From positions 1,798,001-1,862,000 of the forward strand of contig NZ_CP101466.1 of the NCBI RefSeq assembly GCF_024362385.1: DNA of 64,000 bases, given 5' to 3'. Shown piece after piece: positions 57,107 to 64,000 of this stretch (the first letter of the stretch is position 1; every line of letters begins with the position of its first letter). This DNA is from Arthrobacter sp. DNA4 (GTDB lineage Bacteria > Actinomycetota > Actinomycetes > Actinomycetales > Micrococcaceae). A program made the position numbers and the translations under genes. The notes under the pieces are model-generated. The model was not told the origin of the DNA. It did not search any database and saw nothing but the letters and a program-made list of their open reading frames with translations.

Positions 57107-57889
57107 GTGACAGCATCCCCGGCGGGCAGGACCGCGGCCCCGGCCAGGCGGGAGCGGATTAATCCGCTGACCTTACTCGCCGTTGCCGGCAGCACGGCGG
57201 TCATGACGACGGCGGCAGCAAGCTGGGTGCTCTCAGGCACCGTGGTTGCCGCCTGCCTTGGCCTGTCGCTGGCCAGGGGCGCGGCCCGCCGCGTTGTGCC
57301 GGCTGCTGCGGCAGTCCTGGTCCCGCTCGGTTTGTCACTGCTGGTGCTGCACGGCCTCTTCTTCCCGGAAGGAAGGACCGTGCTGGCGGAGTGGGGACCT
57401 GCCCGCATCACGGCAGAGGGACTGCAATTTGCCGTGCAGCGCATCCTACAGCTGGCCGCCGTGGTCCTGGCCCTGCTGCTGTTTTCCTTCAGTGTCAGCG
57501 TGCCGGACCTGGTGGCGGCGTTGTCGGCCCGCGGCGTGCAGGGCCGGTTCGCTTTCGTGCTGGCATCCACCCTGACCCTGCTGCCGGCCATTGCCGGCCG
57601 GGCGCGCCGGATCCGGCAGGCCCAGGAATCGCGCGGCCTGGTCGTCTCCCGCGGCCTGCTGTCCAGGATGGCCGCATTCCGGCAGCAGGCCGTTCCCCTG
57701 GTCTTGTCCCTGATCGAGGATGCCGGGACCCGGGCTGCTGCCCTGGAAGCGCGCGGACTGGGCAACCCCGGGCCGCGGACCACCTACCGGGAAGTGCCCG
57801 ATTCCGCCGCCCAGCGGGCAGTGCGGGCCGTCCTGATGGTGGCGGCACTGGCCGCAGTGGTTCTCCGGGTGGTGCAGGCCGGTGCCTGA
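57107..57889 (+). CDS. ECF transporter T component (EcfT)
   Basis: 260 residues with five hydrophobic segments. The two coupling-helix motifs with Ala-Arg-Gly/Arg, RARRIRQAQESRG and AALEARGLG, are near residues 167 and 209, the hallmark of EcfT. It transmits ATP-driven motion to the S component. GTG 57107 follows ten bases after the S gene and its stop overlaps the ATPase start. Confidence 0.9.
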   Translation: MTASPAGRTAAPARRERINPLTLLAVAGSTAVMTTAAASWVLSGTVVAACLGLSLARGAARRVVPAAAAVLVPLGLSLLVLHGLFFPEGRTVLAEWGPARITAEGLQFAVQRILQLAAVVLALLLFSFSVSVPDLVAALSARGVQGRFAFVLASTLTLLPAIAGRARRIRQAQESRGLVVSRGLLSRMAAFRQQAVPLVLSLIEDAGTRAAALEARGLGNPGPRTTYREVPDSAAQRAVRAVLMVAALAAVVLRVVQAGA

Positions 57890-59460
57890 ACGCATGGCGG
57901 CTGCTTACCGTGCCGTCCCCTTGAACAGCCCCGTGCTGGCTGCCGGCGTCCGGAGCTTTACCTTTCACGACGGGCATGCCCCCGCCCTGCATGACCTGGC
58001 TGTTTCCGTTGCGCCGGGCTCCTTCACGGCCATTCTGGGCGCATCCGGAAGTGGCAAGTCCACCCTGGGCCGGTTGCTGGTAGCTGGCTGGCACCGGGCG
58101 GCCACGGCACGCTGGCGGGGTTCCTCGAGCTGGCCGGCACGCGGCTGGAATTCGACGGCGGCAGCGGGGACCCCCGGATCGATCCCGCCCAGTGGGGCGG
58201 CACGTGGGTTTCGTGCCGCAGGACCCTGCCGGCGTCCTGTCCACCGTCCGGGCCACGGTGGCCGAGGAACTCGCGTTCGGTCTGGAAAACACCGGCATGG
58301 ACCGTGCCGGGATGAAAGCCGCCGTGGATCGCACCGCCGGGCTCCTGGGACTTGCCGGCCAGCTGGGCCAGGACCCTGCCAGGCTGTCCGGCGGCCAGAT
58401 GCGGCGGCTGGCCATCGGCTGCGCGATCATCCCCGGACCTCCGGTGCTGGTCATGGACGAGCCCTTCGCCTCCCTGGACGAGGCAGAGGCCAACGAACTG
58501 GCCGTGTTGGTCCGGGACCTCCTCAACCAGGGCACCGCCGTCGTGATCCTCAGCCAGACGGTTGACCCGCTGCTGCTGGAAGCCGGCACGTGGCTGGTGC
58601 TGGCGGACGGCACGCTCACCACCGGCGGACCTCCTGCCGCGTTCAGCCCCGGCTCCGGGCTCCTGCCGCCGGCGATCCGGCGCCTCAACCTGGAAGCCGC
58701 TGCAACCCCCGTGCCCCGGCCCTCCAGTCGTCGGGCAGGGGAGCTGCTTACCGGGCCCGCAGCGCTGGAGCTGCAGGGGGTGTCCTTTGGATACGCGGAA
58801 GCGCCTGTACGCCGCCGCAGGCGTCGACGGCAGGAGCCAGGGCCCGACCGCCGGGCAATGGTGCTCCAGGACATCAACCTGGCAGTCCATCCGGGGGAAA
58901 TCGTAGCTGTCACCGGCCCCAACGGTGCAGGGAAATCAACGCTCCTGCGGCACTTCAACGGCCTGCTCCGTCCCACCGCAGGCACTGTCGTGGTCCGCGG
59001 CGGCGACATCGCGGGAGCTCCGGTGGGAAAGACAGCGGCGTCCGTCGGCCTGCTCTTCCAGCAGCCCCGTGACCAGCTGTTCGAACGCACGGTGCTGCGG
59101 GAAGTCGGGTTCGGGCTGGACCGCCTGTTCGGCCCGGCGATGGCGGCCGATTACGCCGCCGCGGCACTGGAAGCTGTGGGACTCGCAGGTGCGGCCCGGG
59201 AACATCCTGCCGAGCTGCCGGCGTCCGCCCAGCGACTGTTGGCCCTGGCCACCGTCCTGGCGCGCAGGCCCGCCGTCCTGGCGCTGGACGAACCGACGGT
59301 GGCGCTGGACGGCGACGGACTCGCCCTGCTCGACGCAGCCGTACGGTCGGCAGCGGAGGCGGGTGCCGCCGTCGTGCTGGTCACCCATGAACTGGGCTAT
59401 GCACGCGCGGCGGCACACCGCATCCTGGCGCTCGACGGCGGCCGGCTGGTTCCGGCCTGA
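57882..59460 (+). pseudogene. ECF transporter ATPase (two fused ATP-binding domains), interrupted by two frameshifts
   Basis: The fused double ATPase starts at GTG 57882. The first domain has Walker A GASGSGKST, but the frame leaves at a CTGGCTGG repeat (58084-58091; 4-base or one-base loss) and shifts again at a G4 run (58194-58197; one-base loss). Between the shifts the frame reads WLAPGGHGTLAGFLELAG, and afterwards GRHVGFVPQDPAG, LSGGQMRRLAIG and VLVMDEPFASLDE. The second domain (Walker A GPNGAGKST, VLALDEPTVALDG) is intact from 58192 to the stop. Repair gives 527 residues. A degenerate signature in domain 2 (ELPASAQRLLALA) is normal for some double EcfA proteins. Confidence 0.8.
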
Positions 59461-59472
59461 CCGCCCGTCCGC

Positions 59473-61638
59473 CTAGTCCCGGGACTTGCTCGACGCGACG
59501 CCGGGCTGCAGGAAACGCTTGCCATTGACCCGCTCCGATGCACCCACCCGGTCCAGGTACGGCGTGATGCCGCCCAGGAACATCGGCCAGCCCGCGCCCA
59601 AAATCATGCACAGGTCGATGTCCTCGGGTCCGGCGACGACGCCTTCCTCCAGCATCAGGCCGATTTCCTCTGCCAGGGCGTCCTGGACGCGGTGCAGCAC
59701 CTGCTCCGCCGAGGACGGGCTGGAGCCAAAGGACATCAGCTCAAGTGTGGACCGGGGGATAGCCCGGGAACCGTCCGGGGCGGTCTCCCACAGTGCCTTG
59801 ACGTTGTTGTCGATGAGCTTCTTGAGGTTGTCGGAAACCGGGAAGCGGTCGCCGAAAGCGGCGTTCAGGGACTCCTGGACATGCTGCGCCACGGGCAGGC
59901 CCACCATGGCCAGCAGCGTGAACGGTGTCATGGGCAGCCCCATGGGCCGCAGCGCGGCGTCCGCCACTTCCGCGGGGGTGCCCTCGTCGAAGGCAGCCGT
60001 CACTTCGCCCATCAGCCGCAGCAGGATGCGGTTGACCACGAACGCGGCCGCATCCTTGACCAGCACGCCGGTCTTCTTCAGGGCCTTGGCCAGTTCGAAG
60101 GCGGTGGCCAGCACGGCATCATCAGTCCGCGGGGCGCGGACGATCTCCAGCAGCGGCATGACGGCCACCGGATTGAAGAAGTGGAAGCCCACCAGCCGCT
60201 CCGGGTGCTGCAGGTCCGCGGCCATCTCCGTCACCGAGAGGGAGGAGGTGTTGGTCGCCAGGATGCACTCCGGCGACACGATGCCCTCCAGCTCGGCGAA
60301 GACCTGCTTCTTGATGTGGAGTTCCTCGAAGACAGCCTCGATCACGAAGTCGGCATCCACAAATGCTTCCTTTGACACCGATCCCGTCACCAGTGCCTTG
60401 GTGCGGTTGGCAGCGTCCTGGCTGACGCGCTTCTTCGCCAGCAGCTTGTCCACCTCGCCATGGACGTAGGCCACGCCCTTGTCCACCCGGGCCTGGTCGA
60501 TGTCGGTCAGGACCACCGGGACTTTCAGCTGCCGCGCGAAGAGGAGTGCCAATTGGCCGGCCATCAGTCCGGCGCCCACCACGCCCACCTTGGTGACAGG
60601 GCGGGCCAGCTTGCGGTCAGGGGCGCCGGCGGGGCGCTTGCCACGCTTCTGCACCAGGTCGAGGAAAGCGTAGACGGTGGAGCGGAACTCGTCCGTCTGC
60701 ATGAGCCCGGCGAGGGTTTCGCACTCCAGGGCGGCGGACTCCGCCGCGGTCATGGTGCGGTTGGCCTCGAGGATGTCCAGGACTTTGGCGGGGGCAGGGG
60801 AGGCGTTGGACGTCTTGCCTTCCACGAACTTCCGGCCGGCATCCACGGCCGCGGTCCAGCGGGCCGCAGCGTCAGGGGAGGAAGGGTCGACGGCGTTTGG
60901 CCGCTCCGGGACCACGTCGCCGGAGATGACGCCCGCGGCCCAGGCCAGCGACTGCTCCAGGAAGTCGGCAGGCTCGAAGAGCGCGTCCGCAATTCCGAGA
61001 CCGAACGCCTGGGCGCCGGAAAGGGTCCGGTTGTTGCTCAGCGGGTTCTCGATCATCACCTTGACGGCGTTTTCGGGCCCCACGAGGCGGGGAAGGATGT
61101 ACACGCCGCCCCAGCCGGGCACCAGGCCCAGGAAGGCTTCCGGCAGCGCCAGGGCGCCGGCACCTGTTGACACCGTCCGGTAGGTGGACTGCAGGGCGAT
61201 CTCCAGGCCGCCGCCCAGGGCGGCGCCGTTGATGAAGGCGAAGCTGGGGACGCCCAGGTCGGCCAGGGTGGCGTAGACGTCGTGGCCCAGCTGCGCCATC
61301 CAGAGTCCGTGCTCGCGCTTTTCCAGGGACTTCACCGCGGAAAGGTCGGCACCGGCCACCAGGTAGTGCGGCTTGCCGGTGACGCCCACGCCCACGATTT
61401 CCCCGCGGGCGGCACGGTCACGCAGGCCTTCCAGCACCGTGCCGAGCTCCACGAGGGTGTTGGGGCCAAGGGTGGTGGGCTTGGTGTGGTCAAAATCGTT
61501 GTCCAGGGTAACCAGGGCAAAGGTGCCCGGGCTGGGCTTCTCCGCAGTTCCCGGCAGGGCGATGTCCTGGACGTAGGAGTGGGTCACGGTTTCGTTGGGG
61601 AAGAGGTCCGCCAACTTGCGGTAATCTGCGGCGCTCAT
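59473..61638 (-). CDS. fadB: 3-hydroxyacyl-CoA dehydrogenase / enoyl-CoA hydratase (FadB/FadJ-like)
   Basis: 721-residue bifunctional beta-oxidation enzyme. The crotonase domain is at about 15-230 (oxyanion hole near FAFINGAALGGGLE), then a linker, the NAD-binding GAGLMAGQ near residue 355 with the dehydrogenase His in VGFHFFNPV, and the C-terminal helical domains. Start ATG 61638 (MSAADYRKLADLF) overlaps the fadA stop by ATGA; the longer ORF into fadA is spurious. It works with the thiolase in the same transcript. Confidence 0.93.
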   Translation of the reverse strand: MSAADYRKLADLFPNETVTHSYVQDIALPGTAEKPSPGTFALVTLDNDFDHTKPTTLGPNTLVELGTVLEGLRDRAARGEIVGVGVTGKPHYLVAGADLSAVKSLEKREHGLWMAQLGHDVYATLADLGVPSFAFINGAALGGGLEIALQSTYRTVSTGAGALALPEAFLGLVPGWGGVYILPRLVGPENAVKVMIENPLSNNRTLSGAQAFGLGIADALFEPADFLEQSLAWAAGVISGDVVPERPNAVDPSSPDAAARWTAAVDAGRKFVEGKTSNASPAPAKVLDILEANRTMTAAESAALECETLAGLMQTDEFRSTVYAFLDLVQKRGKRPAGAPDRKLARPVTKVGVVGAGLMAGQLALLFARQLKVPVVLTDIDQARVDKGVAYVHGEVDKLLAKKRVSQDAANRTKALVTGSVSKEAFVDADFVIEAVFEELHIKKQVFAELEGIVSPECILATNTSSLSVTEMAADLQHPERLVGFHFFNPVAVMPLLEIVRAPRTDDAVLATAFELAKALKKTGVLVKDAAAFVVNRILLRLMGEVTAAFDEGTPAEVADAALRPMGLPMTPFTLLAMVGLPVAQHVQESLNAAFGDRFPVSDNLKKLIDNNVKALWETAPDGSRAIPRSTLELMSFGSSPSSAEQVLHRVQDALAEEIGLMLEEGVVAGPEDIDLCMILGAGWPMFLGGITPYLDRVGASERVNGKRFLQPGVASSKSRD

Positions 61639-62912
61639 GCCATGGCTCCTTCGGAAGCGGTAGCAGCGGTCTCCCCGGCGGGAGTTCCACTGTAGTCGGG
61701 GTGGTGCGGGTTCTCCCAGATCACGGTGCCGCCCATGCCCAGGCCCACGCACATCGTGGTCATCCCGTAGCGGACCGACGGATCTTCCTCGAACTGGCGG
61801 GCCAGCTGGATCATCAGCCGGACGCCGGAGGACGCGAGGGGGTGGCCCACGGCGATGGCGCCGCCGTAGCGGTTCACCCGGGGGTCGTCGTCGGAAATGC
61901 CGTAGTGGTCAAGGAAGCTCAGGACCTGGACGGCGAACGCCTCGTTGATTTCGAACAGGCCGATGTCCTCGATCCCCAGGCCGGCGTTCTTCAGTGCCTT
62001 TTCGGTGGCCGGGACAGGGCCGATGCCCATGACTTCCGGCTCCACCCCGGCATATGCGTAGCTGACCAGCCGCATCTTGACCGGCAGGCCCAGTTCGGCG
62101 GCGGCTTCCGAGGACGCCAGGACGGCGGCGGTTGCGCCGTCGTTCAGCCCGGCGGCGTTACCGGCTGTCACCCGGCCATGGGCGCGGAACGGCGTACGCA
62201 GGCCGGCGAGGTCATCCAGGGTGGTGCCGGGGCGCGGCGGCTCATCCTTGCTGTGGACCGTCCAGCCCTCGCCGGGCTTCCGGGCGGCAACGGGAACCAG
62301 GTCGGGCTGGATCATGCCGTCCCGGTAGGCGGCTGCCAGCTTGTCCTGGGAAGCCACCGCATAGGCGTCGGTGCGCTCCTTGGTGATGGCGGGGAAGCGG
62401 TCATGCAGGTTCTCGGCGGTGTTTCCCATGTTCAGGGCTGCCGGGTCCACCAGCCGTTCGGACATGAAACGGGGGTTGGGGTCGGCGCCCGAGCCCATGG
62501 GGTGGTGGCCCATGTGCTCCACCCCGCCGGCGATGACCACGTCGTAGGCGCCGAAGCCGATGCTGCCTGCCGTAGTGGTGACAGCGGTCATGGCGCCGGC
62601 GCACATGCGGTCGATGGCGAAGCCGGGAACCGTGCGCGGCAGTCCGGCCAGCAGCGCGGCGGTCCTGCCGAGGGTGAGGCCTTGGTCGCCGGTCTGCGTG
62701 GTCGCGGCAATGGCAACCTCGTCGATCCGCTCCGCCGGCAGCGACGGGTTGCGGCGCAGCAGGCCGCGGATGCATTTCACGATCAGGTCGTCGGCCCGGG
62801 TTCCGGCGTAGATTCCCTTCTCGCCGGCCCTGCCGAAGGGTGTGCGGATGCCGTCCACAAAGACGACGTCGCGGACAGTGCGCGTGGATGCGCCGCTTCC
62901 GTGCTGGCTCAC
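61635..62912 (-). CDS. fadA: Acetyl-CoA acyltransferase (thiolase, FadA-like)
   Basis: 425 residues. Nucleophile Cys104 in DRMCAGAMTA, His357 in GHPLASSG and Cys388 in MCVGLGMGG complete the thiolase triad. It cleaves 3-ketoacyl-CoA in beta-oxidation. Start GTG 62912 follows GAGGAG. It is the first gene of fadA-fadB; its promoter region contains a 7-2-7 palindrome. The C-terminal 20 residues are Ala/Gly/Thr-rich. Confidence 0.95.
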   Translation of the reverse strand: MSQHGSGASTRTVRDVVFVDGIRTPFGRAGEKGIYAGTRADDLIVKCIRGLLRRNPSLPAERIDEVAIAATTQTGDQGLTLGRTAALLAGLPRTVPGFAIDRMCAGAMTAVTTTAGSIGFGAYDVVIAGGVEHMGHHPMGSGADPNPRFMSERLVDPAALNMGNTAENLHDRFPAITKERTDAYAVASQDKLAAAYRDGMIQPDLVPVAARKPGEGWTVHSKDEPPRPGTTLDDLAGLRTPFRAHGRVTAGNAAGLNDGATAAVLASSEAAAELGLPVKMRLVSYAYAGVEPEVMGIGPVPATEKALKNAGLGIEDIGLFEINEAFAVQVLSFLDHYGISDDDPRVNRYGGAIAVGHPLASSGVRLMIQLARQFEEDPSVRYGMTTMCVGLGMGGTVIWENPHHPDYSGTPAGETAATASEGAMA

Positions 62913-62989
62913 GTGTAACTCCTCATCGAGATGTGGCGCGCCGGGTGCATGCCGGAGGGCGGCAGCAGCCTGGCGTCGGTCACACCGAT

Positions 62990-63005
62990 GTTACTCGTGA
63001 GTAAC
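62990..63005. promoter_or_regulatory. Palindrome GTTACTC-GT-GAGTAAC at the fadA promoter
   Basis: Perfect 7-bp arms. A TAAGTT (63003-63008, minus strand) that could be the fadA -10 overlaps its end, so a bound protein would block initiation. The arm shape suits a TetR-family regulator, but no regulator gene is in the window. Confidence 0.6.
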
Positions 63006-63008
63006 TTA
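63003..63008 (-). promoter_or_regulatory. Candidate -10 (TAAGTT) of fadA
   Basis: TANNNT on the minus strand, about 90 bases before GTG 62912. It is partly covered by the palindrome. Confidence 0.4.
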
Positions 63009-63033
63009 GCCTGCAAGGGGTATCGCGAAGCAG

Positions 63034-64000
63034 TTACTGGCCGCCGGCTGCGGCAACAGGTTTGGCTTCCTTGGGCGGCAGCGGCTGCGGGTTCAGGAAC
63101 GCGCCGGCAATCAGCGGTGCACTGAGTTCCACCTGCCACCTGCGGGCCCCCAGCGCCCGAAGCTCAGCGGCAACGGAGTCCTCGGTAAGGTCTGCGGGCG
63201 GCCGCCACGCCACGCGCCGCAGGTAGTCGGGCGTCAACAGGTTCTCCAGCGGCAGGTTCAGTTCCTCTGCCTTGGCCTGGAGGAGGGGCCGGGCAGTGGC
63301 CAGCCTGGCGGCGGCTTCGGGATCACGGTCTGCCCAGACCCTCGGCGGTGGCGGGGCGTTGGTGGGCAGGTGCAGGGGCGGCAGTTCCTCCAGGTCCCGC
63401 GCTGCGGCGATGCAGCGCAACCAGCGTGGAGCCTCGCGCTGGGCCGCGCGGCCGTGGAACCCCTTGGTGCTGAGCAGTTGCGGGACGGTGGCGGGCATGG
63501 CCTTCGCCGCCGCTACCAGGGCGGAGTCCGGAATGAGCCTGCCCGGTGCCACGTCGCGTTTTTGCGCCAGCGAGTCGCGTTCCAGCCACAGCTCGCGGAC
63601 GGCGGCCAGTTGGCGGCGGTCCCGGATCTGGTGCAGGCCGGACGTCTTCCGCCAGGGGTCCACCCGGGGCGGAGCAATGCCGGCTTCGAGGATGGCGGCA
63701 AATTCCTGCTCGGCGTACTCCAGCTTCCCGTCCGCCTGGAGCAGCTCAATGAGTTCCTCGCGCAGTTCGGTGAGGACCTCGACGTCCAGGGCGGCGTAGC
63801 GCAGCCACGGCTCCGGCAGGGGGCGGGTGGACCAATCAGCGGCGGAGTGTTCCTTCGCGAGCCCGAATCCCAGGAGCTGTTCGATGACGGCTGCCAGGCC
63901 CACACGGGGAAGCCCGGCCAGGCGGGCGGCGAGTTCGGTGTCGAAGAGCTTGTCCGGCCACATCCCGAGTTCAGACAGGCAGGGCAGGTCCTGGCTGGCG
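63034..64000 (-). CDS. rnd: Ribonuclease D-like 3'-5' exonuclease with HRDC domain, 5' end outside window
   Basis: The frame is open to the right edge, reading A-S-Q-D-L-P-C-L-S-E-L-G-M-W-P-D-K-L-F-D, so about 321 residues of the C-terminal part are visible. The Exo III motif with YAALD (in PWLRYAALDVEVLTELRE) and two HRDC-like domains (about LWLERDSLAQKRD ... and RPLLQAKAEELNLPLENL) are seen; Exo I and II are off the window. It degrades RNA 3' ends. The last 30 residues are Pro/Ala-rich. Confidence 0.9.
   Translation of the reverse strand, partial: ASQDLPCLSELGMWPDKLFDTELAARLAGLPRVGLAAVIEQLLGFGLAKEHSAADWSTRPLPEPWLRYAALDVEVLTELREELIELLQADGKLEYAEQEFAAILEAGIAPPRVDPWRKTSGLHQIRDRRQLAAVRELWLERDSLAQKRDVAPGRLIPDSALVAAAKAMPATVPQLLSTKGFHGRAAQREAPRWLRCIAAARDLEELPPLHLPTNAPPPPRVWADRDPEAAARLATARPLLQAKAEELNLPLENLLTPDYLRRVAWRPPADLTEDSVAAELRALGARRWQVELSAPLIAGAFLNPQPLPPKEAKPVAAAGGQ

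Noticed and set aside
58192..59460. ECF ATPase as an intact shorter gene starting at 58192
   Set aside because: It would begin inside the first ATPase domain after its Walker A; the upstream pieces in other frames complete that domain, so frameshifts explain it better.
1..64000. CRISPR arrays, tRNA/rRNA genes, insertion sequences or prophage
   Set aside because: No regularly spaced repeats, cloverleaf sequences, transposases, integrases or att-like direct repeats were seen on reading.

Overview
This is high-GC actinobacterial DNA, most like the Micrococcaceae (Arthrobacter/Pseudarthrobacter type). The evidence is dense GC-rich coding with many GTG/TTG starts, a two-CxxC companion gene (DUF7455) beside sigA, fused CydDC, SepH, a PAC2 protein, a DUF222-HNH gene, and a gene order around dut, DUF3710, DUF3159, two TrkA proteins, an APC permease, a TRAM methyltransferase and dxs. 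I recall a similar order in mycobacteria, but could not check it here. The window is chromosomal. I see no rRNA, tRNA, CRISPR array, insertion sequence or prophage.

Layout. 1-9.2 kb: 3' part of a tricorn protease, OsmC, a small membrane protein, then on the minus strand a 2-oxoacid dehydrogenase E2 (sucB/dlaT type), E3 (lpdA) and pepA. 9.5-14.8 kb: PAC2 protein, MFS transporter, DUF4192 and the principal sigma factor sigA. 15-17.6 kb: DUF7455 and parE; the partner parC is at 27.9-30.4 kb. 17.6-25.4 kb: an M56 peptidase gene and a BlaI-type repressor, divergent from cydA-cydB-cydDC (cytochrome bd oxidase and its CydDC exporter). 25.5-38 kb: DinB-like protein, ABC exporter pair, parC, a GNAT/acyl-CoA synthetase fusion, DUF5998, a phosphodiesterase-like enzyme, thymidine kinase, DUF222-HNH and a RibD-type reductase. 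38-47.7 kb: sepH, DUF3093, dut, DUF3710, OB-fold, DUF3159, two TrkA-N proteins, an APC permease and a TRAM RNA methyltransferase. 47.9-59.5 kb: acnA, then dxs, DUF402, an unknown gene, an aldo/keto reductase and a nucleoside hydrolase in one tight run, then an ECF vitamin-type transporter (S, T, A). 59.5-64 kb: fadB-fadA and the 3' part of an RNase D.

Most striking: three copies of a 17-bp palindrome, TTCTAC-N5-GTAGAA, lie between the BlaI-type gene and cydA. They point to direct control of cytochrome bd oxidase by a BlaI/M56 switch. Two genes of that same locus are broken: the M56 gene has an in-frame TAA at codon 29, and cydDC has a +1 shift in a C5 run. Two further genes are frameshifted: the TRAM methyltransferase (one lesion) and the ECF ATPase (two lesions). 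All read through perfectly when the lesion is repaired, so each is either a young pseudogene or a base error in the assembly.

Regulatory signals. Eight genes show a TANNNT-like -10 exactly six bases before the start codon, suggesting leaderless mRNAs. sigA has a GGAAC-N18-GTT motif of the sigma-R/sigma-H type in its leader. fadA has a 7-2-7 palindrome overlapping its candidate -10. Strong hairpin terminators follow the tricorn gene, sigA, the DUF7455 gene, sucB, pepA and acnA.
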